Shown here piece after piece: positions 38,333 to 46,866 of a stretch of 64,000 nucleotides of DNA. A program made the position numbers and the translations under genes. The notes beneath the pieces were generated by a model, which was not told the DNA's origin, ran no database searches, and saw only the letters and a list, made by a program, of their open reading frames with translations. The stretch is from IMG/VR virus record IMGVR_UViG_3300024258_001044, positions 62,001-126,000 of that record. The stretch is one strand, 5' to 3'. The stretch is from a virus. Numbering within the stretch: position 1 is the first letter of the stretch; every line of letters begins with the position of its first letter.

Positions 38333-41300
38333 TACATATCCCCATACATGCCTTCTTTCAGCGCATCAAACAAATTGGCCGCATTGTGAAGCTCACCATC
38401 GTACTCAATTGTATCACTTCCGGATACTGTTATTTCTTCATTATCTGCGAGGATGAAAACGTATTTCGTATTTTCGAGATCCTCTTTGCGAACAAGGACA
38501 CCTGAAAACGCCTCAGGATTATACCTGAAGGTGGTGATGCCCTTAAGCCCCTTCTCCCATCCCATCATGTAGATCTTTTTGAAATCCTCGAATGGGTAAT
38601 CAGTAGGAACATTTGCCGTCTTAGATACGGCAGAGTCAACCCACTTCTGAATCTTTGCCTGGATGTTGATATGATCTTCGACAGATAGGTCATTGGAAAC
38701 CCTCCAATGACTTGGTAGCTCTCTGTCACCATACATCTCTATCCATAGATGGTATTCAAGACTTCTTACGATTTCCTGAACCTTCGTCTTCTTTCCATGC
38801 TGCCTGAAGTTTCTTGCGTACTCATCAGTGAAGCTCGGCTCAACACCATTGCTACAGTTGTTACCCCAAGTTAAACTCATGGTTCCTGTTGGTGCAATGC
38901 TGGTAGCGTGAGAGAATCTGAGACCATGCTCAAGAATCTCCTGCTCTAATCCATGCCTTAAATCGTCATCAAAGGTTGATAACAACCTCTTCATATATCC
39001 TGAATCAATAGCGTTCTGTCTGGACACTATCGTGTCGAAAATGGGAGCATGTCCTTTCTCTTGCGCAAGCTCCATGTTCATAAATAGAGATACTTTTGCA
39101 ATCGTGTATGCAATCTTATCTGCGAACGCCTGAGAAGCATCATCACCATAAGACATGCCGAGCATGTTAAATACAGTGCCAAGACCTGTGAAGCCTAAGC
39201 CATGCCTTCTCTTCTGGAGAATCTGCTCTCTCATTTCAGGCAGAGGCAGGTTGTTGATCTCAACAACGTTGTCCATCATCCTTGTAGCGACAGCAATATC
39301 TACTTCGAAAGCCTCCCAATCAAAAAAGGAATCATCCGCAAATTTATTCATCACATATGGAGCTAAAATCATTGAAGCCAATAGGCAACTTGCATTGGCA
39401 GGTAAAGGCTGTTCGCCACAATTATGAACATAAATGCCGTTTGCATCAAAAGCGTTTATACCTGGAACCTGTACGTCATAAACGTCGCAAATGCCTCCGT
39501 CACTAATTGATGATATCGTTACTGCGTAACTTTCTTTGTTTAATTCTCTTTTGTAGTCACTTAATAAGTTTACTAATTTAGAATGCTTAGTGTCATCAGC
39601 AAAGCCAATCAATCTCTCAAAAGTTTTTAAATTACTTTTGCTAATAACTAATTCGTGCTGAGCTTTTGTCTTATAAAGTTTCTTTCCACCTTTCCCGTTA
39701 GGCAAAAGTGACTCTCCACTTTCTCGCCTGAATTTGTAAATCTTAGATACGATTCCAAATCTAAGAAGCATTCTTTGCACAGCTTCCAAGGTCTCTAAGT
39801 TACTTTGAGCAAGCCTTACAGAAACTCCTTTGCTTTGATCGCCTTGGACCGAGCCATCTGCATCAAAAAGCCCCCTTAAGAACCCGGCAGAAAAGGCATG
39901 AGATGCTTTCTCCATTTTAGGAGTAATAAACTTGTTTTGATTGCTCATTCCAAATTCATGCGCCAAATCTCTTATTCCAGACAACTTAAGCCTATACTCA
40001 TTTCGGCCAGCTATTTTGTGCCAACCCTTAAAATCTGCTCTTTTCTTAAGGTGTCTTATCGACATATTTACACGAGACATAATAGACTCATAACCATTTT
40101 CATTGTCAGAACTCCAAACGGACAGGATAGCAGAATCTTTCTTCAGCGTTCCGTCCCCAACGAGTAGCCCCATCAGGTATCCCTGATCTACAGAGTAGAC
40201 TCCATTCATTTTGTCTGTTCCTAACCAGTAAGCAGAATCACTATGATCATGAAGAATAACTTTATCACCAATCTCAATTTCGCCTGCTTCTTTCCAATTG
40301 GAAATAATTTTATCACCATTATTGGAGCTTACTACCATAACTTTATGATTAGGAGTTAATCTTAATTTGAAGCCTTCTTTGGTTTCTAAATTCAAAACCG
40401 ATTTATATCCGGTTTTAAAAAATCCTTCTGATTGATATGGCTTTCCGTTCACCATCAAGGTGCATTCTTGACCTATAAGATCGGAAACCTGCTTCGGGCC
40501 TTCTTCTGTATGAACCCAGGTATCAGAAGGTACACATGGATTCGTAGCTCTAATAACTTCACAGAACCAAAGGATATTATCTCTGTTCACCCTATCGATA
40601 AGAATGAATCCAGGCTCGGCGAAATTGTATGTTGATGTCATAATCTTATCAAAGAGTTCAACGGCTCTAAGCACCTTGAATACTCTCTTCTTAAAGATAG
40701 TTCCTACTTCGCAGTTACCGCTAAGGACTTCAGTGTGATCTGCTGCATAACTGAAGTAATCGTATTCAGGATATCTGAAAGGGATATCTCCAGCTTTCAT
40801 CACTGCAACCTCATCTGCACCAATTTCCTCTATGTCACATTTCTCGCAACGCTCCCAGAACCATAGCTTCCACATGGCATCATCTCTAACAGCCGTCATG
40901 AAAGCATCTGTGATTAAAACAGATAAGTTAAAATATCTAAGAACGCCATCTTCTCTTTTACAAGTGATGAAATTCTCAATCTCTGGATGCTGAATGTCGA
41001 GGCAACCCATTTGGGCTCCACGTCTGCCACCGCCGCTCATAACTGTGCTGCACGTTGCATCGAAGATTTTCATAAAAGAAATGACGCCAGAAGTCTCTGC
41101 TCCTGCGCCAAATACATACGCGCCGCTTGGCCTAATTGGGCTGAAATCATAGCCCACACCAGCGCCTGTGCGCAGTGTCATCGCAGATTCTTTGGCGGTC
41201 TGCATGATGCCATCCATCGAGTCAGGGATCTGCCTGAGCACCGTACAGTTAATCGGGCTGGCGTCTCGCTTGAGGTCGCCAGCGCCGACATTGGCCATAA

Positions 41301-41514
41301 TACGTCCGCCACCTGCGAACTTACCTTCTAATAGAATTCTGGAAAACTCAACTTCCCATTCTTCTGGTTTTGGCTCAAGTGATGCTAACCCTTTTGCGAC
41401 TCTCAAACAGGTGTCTTCAGGTGTTAGATCGATGGGTTGTCCTTCGGAATCACGAAGCCTATACTTACCAGCTTCTCCGCCCCATACTTCTTGAGAGATA
41501 TTTTGAATAAACAT
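38332..41514 (-). CDS. nrdJa: class II (B12-dependent) ribonucleotide reductase with intein
   Basis: It reduces ribonucleotides to deoxyribonucleotides using adenosylcobalamin. The 1060-residue frame is 688 residues of reductase plus a 372-residue intein. The exteins join as ATNP|CGEQPLPANASCLL, the active-site motif, and later have the IAPTGTMSLTWGNNCSNG loop. The class II enzyme works with or without oxygen and depends on host cobalamin. It is paired with the NrdJb tail gene. Upstream 250 bases hold a terminator and presumably the promoter. Confidence 0.93.
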   Translation of the reverse strand: MFIQNISQEVWGGEAGKYRLRDSEGQPIDLTPEDTCLRVAKGLASLEPKPEEWEVEFSRILLEGKFAGGGRIMANVGAGDLKRDASPINCTVLRQIPDSMDGIMQTAKESAMTLRTGAGVGYDFSPIRPSGAYVFGAGAETSGVISFMKIFDATCSTVMSGGGRRGAQMGCLDIQHPEIENFITCKREDGVLRYFNLSVLITDAFMTAVRDDAMWKLWFWERCEKCDIEEIGADEVAVMKAGDIPFRYPEYDYFSYAADHTEVLSGNCEVGTIFKKRVFKVLRAVELFDKIMTSTYNFAEPGFILIDRVNRDNILWFCEVIRATNPCVPSDTWVHTEEGPKQVSDLIGQECTLMVNGKPYQSEGFFKTGYKSVLNLETKEGFKLRLTPNHKVMVVSSNNGDKIISNWKEAGEIEIGDKVILHDHSDSAYWLGTDKMNGVYSVDQGYLMGLLVGDGTLKKDSAILSVWSSDNENGYESIMSRVNMSIRHLKKRADFKGWHKIAGRNEYRLKLSGIRDLAHEFGMSNQNKFITPKMEKASHAFSAGFLRGLFDADGSVQGDQSKGVSVRLAQSNLETLEAVQRMLLRFGIVSKIYKFRRESGESLLPNGKGGKKLYKTKAQHELVISKSNLKTFERLIGFADDTKHSKLVNLLSDYKRELNKESYAVTISSISDGGICDVYDVQVPGINAFDANGIYVHNCGEQPLPANASCLLASMILAPYVMNKFADDSFFDWEAFEVDIAVATRMMDNVVEINNLPLPEMREQILQKRRHGLGFTGLGTVFNMLGMSYGDDASQAFADKIAYTIAKVSLFMNMELAQEKGHAPIFDTIVSRQNAIDSGYMKRLLSTFDDDLRHGLEQEILEHGLRFSHATSIAPTGTMSLTWGNNCSNGVEPSFTDEYARNFRQHGKKTKVQEIVRSLEYHLWIEMYGDRELPSHWRVSNDLSVEDHINIQAKIQKWVDSAVSKTANVPTDYPFEDFKKIYMMGWEKGLKGITTFRYNPEAFSGVLVRKEDLENTKYVFILADNEEITVSGSDTIEYDGELHNAANLFDALKEGMYGDM
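39421..40536 (-). other. intein in NrdJ (residues 327-698)
   Basis: It begins with Cys (CVPSDTWVHTEEG), has a block-B-like TPNHKVMVV, two LAGLIDADG motifs (YLMGLLVGDGT and GFLRGLFDADGS) and ends with IYVHN followed by Cys of the extein. It is thus a full splicing domain with a homing endonuclease, inserted at the invariant NP/CGEQ site. Confidence 0.93.
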
Positions 41515-41737
41515 TAAAACAGTACTCCTACATCATAAAATTCTCATTGGTATCGTGCTCATTGTAGCACTTACACTGCCAAGATTAATAGAGTTTGGGT
41601 ATATGAAAAGCTGGTTGCAAGGCCCTTTAAGGAATCTGTTTTCATATATTCAAATCCAAATCTTTTTGCGAATCAAACAATTTGGATATGTTTTTGTCTC
41701 TACAAATCTGACTATTCTTCTCTAATAAAAGTTGAAA

Positions 41738-41767
41738 AAGCCACCCAACTTGGGCGGCCCTTTCCTT
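41738..41767 (-). terminator. terminator after diadenylate cyclase gene
   Basis: The minus strand reads GGGCCGCCCAAGTTGGGTGGCTTTTTC, a hairpin (GCCGCCCAA with TTGGGTGGC, one mismatch) with a U tail. It closes the PrkA-to-DAC operon. The rest of 41,515-41,737 shows no gene and probably carries the NrdJ promoter. Confidence 0.8.
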
Positions 41768-41781
41768 AAAAATAAGGTCAA

Positions 41782-42285
41782 CTACTCTTGATCGTCTGAA
41801 GGATCGAACTGTTCGTTCACAGCACCGTCTTTCCATTTTCGCACGATGCGCGTCTCTTCGGACAATGTAAAGGTAGCTAATATATCATCCCGCTTGGAGA
41901 ATGAGGCAGCAGAGATATGTCTGGTGCCTGCCCCCTCGGGGATGTCTAAGGTGGGATCGTCCACGGTTAAATATATACCAGATCCTAGTATCTGCCCACT
42001 ATCGCTGATAACAATTGCTCCATCATCACCACTCCGCACCATGTTAATGAACTCCTCTTCGTGAGCACCAACAACATTGATGTATTTTTCAAGCTTGCTT
42101 CCTCCGAATTGTCTCATCCCGTCGACTTGGGTTTTAAAAACTCCAAATACAATAAGGGATCCTACGAATTCATCCTTCATCAATAGCTCTTCTGAGATAT
42201 TGCGGAGGTTCTGAAAAACTCTTTTCTCAATTCGTTCACGCGATACGGATAATTGATATGCAAAATCTACAACAGGTTCAGTCAT
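41782..42285 (-). CDS. diadenylate cyclase (DisA_N/DAC domain)
   Basis: It is predicted to make cyclic di-AMP from two ATP. DGAIVISDSGQIL (DGA at 88-90), GAGTRHISAASFS (GTRH at 120-123) and TLSEETRI (141-144) match the DAC core, aligning with the DGA, GTRHRAA and SEETG motifs of DisA/CdaA. The RHR signature is RHI here, which could alter ATP handling. At 167 aa it is a lone catalytic domain with a helical lead and acidic tail, no membrane or DNA-binding part. It is the last gene of the PrkA/YeaH/SpoVR operon, overlapping SpoVR's stop. Confidence 0.85.
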   Translation of the reverse strand: MTEPVVDFAYQLSVSRERIEKRVFQNLRNISEELLMKDEFVGSLIVFGVFKTQVDGMRQFGGSKLEKYINVVGAHEEEFINMVRSGDDGAIVISDSGQILGSGIYLTVDDPTLDIPEGAGTRHISAASFSKRDDILATFTLSEETRIVRKWKDGAVNEQFDPSDDQE

Positions 42286-44858
42286 TACTTTTGTTTCCTT
42301 CTAATAATTGTGAGACCTTTTTCTGGATCGACATCACTGAAACCTTCCTCATCGAAAGTGAAGTGGAATGGATTGCCTGACGTGTCCCACGTCTTCAGGT
42401 CAATCACATTGCCCCATGCCTCATATAGATACTCCATAACCTTTGGAAGATGCTTATAAGCAATCGTTCCAATCTCTGGGCTTCCATGCTCAAGCTCAAG
42501 ACTCATAGATGTTACGTTAGTAATCGCAATCATAGGAACTCTGTAGTTATGAAGCTTGCTGGTCATTGACTCAACAATGTCCTTAACCTTATTGCTCTGA
42601 ACCTGAACGTATTGGTTTTTACTTCTCGGGTCCCTTCTCTGAACATAGGTGAACATCTTAAGCTCATCAACAATCTCCTGAGTGAGGTAGATGTTCAAGA
42701 ATGATACATCATCTTCTTCCTCGCATACCTCAAGAATCTTCTGAAAACCTGTAATGGTTGACTCACCTTTCTCGTATAGCTCATCCCATCTTTTCTTAAT
42801 GTCGTTGAAAATCGTAAAGCCTAAGAAGTATGGGTTCATATTGAATGGATCACGTCCTGGCTGAACAACTCTCTCATGAATCTTAACGAAATCAATATAC
42901 TCTGCTGCGGAAAGCATCTCCTCGCCCATGACATACATGAGTTCTGCATGAATATAGCTTGCAAAGCCTTCGTTCATAATCTTTGTGATGTACTGAGGGT
43001 AGAAGTAAAAGGATTCTTCTCGGATAATAGAGAGGACATCACGCTCCCAATCTTCAAGCTTAGAAGAGTAAGTCATCAAGAACCAGTTGATATCAATCTC
43101 TTTTGCAGGTGGGAACTTCGTGTTAACCGTTACCTCTTTTCTCTCTGGACTTTTGATTCCAAGTACATCTTCGAATTCACCAATCTTACGACTCTTGACC
43201 ACCTTTCTTCTGCCAGGGTATTTCTCACGGAATAAACCTTTATGCCAATCAATATTCTTCTCAACGGAGAGACCAATATCCATGATGCGTTCAACTCTTT
43301 CTAAACCATACCTCTCAATATAGCCTTCGATTCTTGCAGCACGTTCAGCAGCATGGTAAACCATCTTCCTGTCTGTCTGCTTGAATAGGTAGTTATTCTT
43401 GAAGAATGCGCTGTGTCCGTAACAGTTATGAGCTACAATTCCGCCATATAGCGCAAAGCTATGATCTCCTTCCACTTCCATGTCCCAAAAACTTTGAATC
43501 TTTTCTGTAGAGAATGAGCGAACCCATTCGATTTGTCCAGCTATATATTCATCTTTCTTTGCAGAGAAAGACCAAGTTCTGGTCGGAGCATATTCAGTCT
43601 CATATCCAACTATGTTATATAACTCCAAGTTGTCTTCGCCACTTAAAACCAATTCATAAGAAGTTTTTCTTTCCCCCTTTATATCAAAAGATTTCCTGTT
43701 TCTTGAAGAAATAGATGAAAAAATTCCAAATGAATTCAGAAGAAATTTTAACTGATTTGCAAGCAGATCGCTTGTGGTAGAAAAAGAAGAGCTTCTATTT
43801 TCATTATCAAAATAACCATCACCTTCGAAAAGCCCTCTTACAATTCCCTTTTTAAACTCAAGAGGAACATTGTTTGCAAATACAAAATCAGGTATCTTCT
43901 TGTTCTCACAACCTTTCCCACAGCTTTCTTCAAGCCATTTTCCAATCCATTTGTCAGAAAAATGAACAATGCCAGAATTATCACGCTCTCTTTTGGATAC
44001 ATGTACAGGAAGTTTCGGAGATAACTGATTAATTGCATTTGAAATTGCTGCATGATAATCGTCTTCATCCTTGTGCATCGCAAAATGAACTTGTGTTCCG
44101 CTAAGATAGCCTTCAGCAATATATAGCCCGATCATCCTTCCGGATTCTTCATTTAATTTTAAAGTATATCCATTGCTTTCATGGAAAGCTTTTTTCCTAA
44201 ACAGCCTATCATTACTCTGAATATTTTCGATTTCAATTAAAATCTCTTCGAGAGCAGACTCCTCGTTCTGAGAAGCCTTAGGGTAAATGATTCTATCATC
44301 TTCCCTTATTTCAGAAACTTTTACCCAAGATGGGCCAACATCAGTTTCTACATAAATCTTATGATCAGATGTAAACCTATAAACCTCATCGGAACCCCTT
44401 ACTTTCAATTCAGTAATTTCTTTTTTTCTTGCAGTCTCTTTACACCAGTTAACAGTAGAAATTCTACCTTTATGTGTAAATACTTTATCGCCCTTTTTTA
44501 CTTCAGAGATGGGCTTTACTCCATCCAAAGTAATAATTTTAGCATCCTCATGGACACAGTGAGCGATGACCATAATCTGTGCAATGTCAGGGTTGGTATC
44601 AAGAAGGAAAGCATAAGATGGATTGTTGTTAAGGATTAGCTCGTAAACCTTTGACATACCCATTTCACCATTAAGCTTCTGGTATTTGTAACTCTGACCG
44701 TATGTCCAGTGTCGTGCTCTGGTCGGAAGACCATAGCTCATTACCTCAAGCATGACCTCTTCAGGCACAACTTCCCAATTGATTGGAAAATAATCTACGC
44801 CCATCTCATCACACTTCTTCTGACACCATTTGTCTACTTCGATTAATCTTTTTTTCAT
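42285..44858 (-). CDS. SpoVR family protein with intein
   Basis: It is the phage form of SpoVR/YcgB, a protein linked to spore cortex in Bacillus and to stress or starvation in Enterobacteria; its biochemical role is unknown. The 857-residue frame is 479 residues of SpoVR plus a 378-residue intein. The N-part has KWCQKKCDEMGVDYFPI and the C-part GFASYIHAELMYVMG, AAEYIDFVKIHERVVQPGRD and NPYFLG, all typical. It overlaps YeaH upstream and DAC downstream by four or fewer bases, so the operon is tightly coupled. Confidence 0.93.
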   Translation of the reverse strand: MKKRLIEVDKWCQKKCDEMGVDYFPINWEVVPEEVMLEVMSYGLPTRARHWTYGQSYKYQKLNGEMGMSKVYELILNNNPSYAFLLDTNPDIAQIMVIAHCVHEDAKIITLDGVKPISEVKKGDKVFTHKGRISTVNWCKETARKKEITELKVRGSDEVYRFTSDHKIYVETDVGPSWVKVSEIREDDRIIYPKASQNEESALEEILIEIENIQSNDRLFRKKAFHESNGYTLKLNEESGRMIGLYIAEGYLSGTQVHFAMHKDEDDYHAAISNAINQLSPKLPVHVSKRERDNSGIVHFSDKWIGKWLEESCGKGCENKKIPDFVFANNVPLEFKKGIVRGLFEGDGYFDNENRSSSFSTTSDLLANQLKFLLNSFGIFSSISSRNRKSFDIKGERKTSYELVLSGEDNLELYNIVGYETEYAPTRTWSFSAKKDEYIAGQIEWVRSFSTEKIQSFWDMEVEGDHSFALYGGIVAHNCYGHSAFFKNNYLFKQTDRKMVYHAAERAARIEGYIERYGLERVERIMDIGLSVEKNIDWHKGLFREKYPGRRKVVKSRKIGEFEDVLGIKSPERKEVTVNTKFPPAKEIDINWFLMTYSSKLEDWERDVLSIIREESFYFYPQYITKIMNEGFASYIHAELMYVMGEEMLSAAEYIDFVKIHERVVQPGRDPFNMNPYFLGFTIFNDIKKRWDELYEKGESTITGFQKILEVCEEEDDVSFLNIYLTQEIVDELKMFTYVQRRDPRSKNQYVQVQSNKVKDIVESMTSKLHNYRVPMIAITNVTSMSLELEHGSPEIGTIAYKHLPKVMEYLYEAWGNVIDLKTWDTSGNPFHFTFDEEGFSDVDPEKGLTIIRRKQK
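43425..44558 (-). other. intein in SpoVR (residues 101-478)
   Basis: It starts with CVHEDAKIITLDG, has TSDHKIYVETD and the endonuclease motifs MIGLYIAEGYLSG and IVRGLFEGDGYFDN, and ends ALYGGIVAHN before a Cys. The insertion interrupts VIAH|CYGHSAFFKNN, the most conserved stretch of the family. Its sequence is distinct from the NrdJ intein. Confidence 0.92.
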
Positions 44859-46024
44859 TTCTTTTCAGCCTTTTTTGACACACCATTAACGTTAAAGAAT
44901 TGCTTTAGAGCATCGAAAACGCCATCTTTAGAGTTAACTCTTAAGGATACAAATCGCGTTCTTGAAATCTCATTATTGAACACGTTGTAAAGCTTATCTT
45001 CTTCCTTGAACCAAGGTAGCTCCGCTTGCTCGTCCGGCACAATTTCACCATACCCGATTGCAGTGCATAAAGGCAATAGCTCCCTTACAAGACCTACGCA
45101 CTCTCTGTTATCCTGCATCCAGTTGTCGCCATCGCTGAACTCAAAAACGTAATTGTTCCAATCATCTGGCGGATGGTTATTCTTGATATGATCAAGAGCG
45201 AACTTGAATGCAGAACTGCACTTAGTTCCACCGCTTGCCGAAATCGTAAAGAACTCTTCTTCTGTAGTTTCAAATGCAGTTGTATCATGAGCAATGAAGA
45301 TTAACTCAACATTTTGATAACGTCTTTTTAGAAACTGAACCATCCAGAAGTAGAAGCTCTTAGCAATATAGGTCTTCTTGTCATCCATAGAGCCAGATCT
45401 ATCCATCATGATATAGACCGCAGCATTTGAGACGTACTCAGTCTCCTCTTCCCACACCTTATATCTGAGGTCTTCGTTATGAAAATCTCCAACGTGTGGA
45501 TTTCCAAGCGCAGCATTCCTTTTGATGTTCTGAAGGAGAGTTCTTTTGATGTCAAGATTTGGGAAGATTCCCTTTCTATCGATTGACGAAACTTCTTCAT
45601 GAACTACTTCAATCTGACTGGACTTGTTTGGCTCCATCCATGGAAGATTTAACTCTTCCATTAGCATGTTGACCAACTCATCTACAGAGATTTCAGCTTC
45701 AAAAATTCTCTCGCCCTCTTGGTCTCCTGGGCCGCCAGGAGCAGCTTGTCCCTTCTTAACTTCATAGTTTTTTCCGGGGACTACGTCCTGACCTTGACCA
45801 ACCTGAGAGTCATCTTTCCATTTTCCATATTTGAACGTATGCTTATCAAGAAACCTTACAGGAATCTTAACTTTCTTGGAGCCTGAAGAACGAATGATGT
45901 TATACTCTGTGATTACGTCTCGCCCATGCTTTCTGATTGCTCTTTTGACAAGCTCTTCATGTCGATCAGAATCTCTTTTACCACGTTTCTTCAGTTTCCA
46001 AATATCAGAAAGACTATCAGACAT
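44855..46024 (-). CDS. YeaH/DUF444 VWA-domain protein
   Basis: It is a homologue of E. coli YeaH, which is encoded beside the PrkA kinase YeaG. An N-terminal basic part is followed by the von Willebrand A domain: VYIMMDRSGSMDDKK (DxSxS metal site), a middle ASGGTKCSS and a late FSDGDNWM. 389 residues compares with 427 in E. coli. The family is thought to work with PrkA and SpoVR in adaptation to stress; the mechanism is not known. Confidence 0.93.
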   Translation of the reverse strand: MSDSLSDIWKLKKRGKRDSDRHEELVKRAIRKHGRDVITEYNIIRSSGSKKVKIPVRFLDKHTFKYGKWKDDSQVGQGQDVVPGKNYEVKKGQAAPGGPGDQEGERIFEAEISVDELVNMLMEELNLPWMEPNKSSQIEVVHEEVSSIDRKGIFPNLDIKRTLLQNIKRNAALGNPHVGDFHNEDLRYKVWEEETEYVSNAAVYIMMDRSGSMDDKKTYIAKSFYFWMVQFLKRRYQNVELIFIAHDTTAFETTEEEFFTISASGGTKCSSAFKFALDHIKNNHPPDDWNNYVFEFSDGDNWMQDNRECVGLVRELLPLCTAIGYGEIVPDEQAELPWFKEEDKLYNVFNNEISRTRFVSLRVNSKDGVFDALKQFFNVNGVSKKAEKK

Positions 46025-46025
46025 T

Positions 46026-46136
46026 TTACTCCTCCATACCAGACACTATTCTTATTGTATCATGGTTTTGATTTTCATCTTCATAAGCATCAGACTCTAT
46101 AAATGTACTTTTTCCATAATTAATTATAATAGTCAT
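46026..46136 (-). CDS. very small acidic protein (36 aa)
   Basis: An ATG at 46136 with AGGAGA five bases upstream gives MTIIINYGKSTFIESDAYED and a short acidic end. It fills the gap between the 116-aa gene and YeaH, and its stop overlaps the ribosome site of YeaH. It may serve translation coupling or be a small regulator. Confidence 0.5.
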   Translation of the reverse strand: MTIIINYGKSTFIESDAYEDENQNHDTIRIVSGMEE

Positions 46137-46149
46137 TACTTCTCCTGGT

Positions 46150-46500
46150 TTAATGTACAGCTAAGATTCCGTAACAATCTTTCGTATCTTTAACAGATAT
46201 AACCAACTGAAACGGGTCTTGCCCAAGTTCTGCACGGTACTCTTTGAGAAAAGATACCAAACGATTCACAGTCTCCTCTTCGGTTTCATCTGTACTAAAT
46301 GGTTGCCCAAGTTCTATGATATCAATGAAGCTATTTTGGAAAGAAAAGCTTCCATCCTCATTACTATATCCATTGAAACTTTGCCCTAGATATATAGGGA
46401 GCGCCTCCAAAGGAACATTATCAAGCGTAAAGAAATCCTCGGAAAGTTTTAAATTCTCCAGCCTTTGTTTTATCATAGCATATATTTTCAATATATTCAT
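46150..46500 (-). CDS. hypothetical protein (116 aa)
   Basis: It begins MNILKIYAMIKQRLENLKLS (start may be the second Met) and is acidic, alpha/beta. It lies within the PrkA-YeaH operon and has no counterpart that I know of in the bacterial cluster. The function is unknown. Confidence 0.65.
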   Translation of the reverse strand: MNILKIYAMIKQRLENLKLSEDFFTLDNVPLEALPIYLGQSFNGYSNEDGSFSFQNSFIDIIELGQPFSTDETEEETVNRLVSFLKEYRAELGQDPFQLVISVKDTKDCYGILAVH

Positions 46501-46512
46501 AATCTTCCCATG

Positions 46513-46866
46513 TTACTTACAACATCCATTAACCCAAAGTACGAATCCAATCGAAAGGGAATCTGCCTCTTCACACGGCAAACAAGAAAGCGAGAATTCA
46601 TAATCAGAAAGATCTGTCTCTGAGCTTTTCACTTCAAACATAATCCGCTCAACAGCCTCTTTAACCATCGCGTCAAACTCACCATCAGGATCTTTTGCAT
46701 ACACGATTCTGGTCCTCATGGGATTCGCCGCAAACTCTAATGAGCAAGCAACAAGCAGAACACCTTGAGAAAATCTAATGTCGTCACCAAACTCATCGGT
46801 AAGGGCTTCCCTCAGCGCCTCTACTGGCGCCGAGGTAACCTCATTCTTCATGATGCCGAAGAACAT
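46513..46866 (-). CDS. hypothetical protein (117 aa)
   Basis: Its start overlaps the stop of PrkA (TAATG). The sequence begins MFFGIMKNEVTSAPVEALRE, with a Cys-rich end (LSCLPCEEADSLS...NGCCK). No family was recognised. It is a second phage-specific insertion between the kinase and YeaH. Confidence 0.65.
   Translation of the reverse strand: MFFGIMKNEVTSAPVEALREALTDEFGDDIRFSQGVLLVACSLEFAANPMRTRIVYAKDPDGEFDAMVKEAVERIMFEVKSSETDLSDYEFSLSCLPCEEADSLSIGFVLWVNGCCK

Noticed and set aside
41642-41836. 64-residue frame on the minus strand beginning MERRCC
   Set aside because: It overlaps the 3' end of the diadenylate cyclase gene and its terminator, and has no ribosome site.
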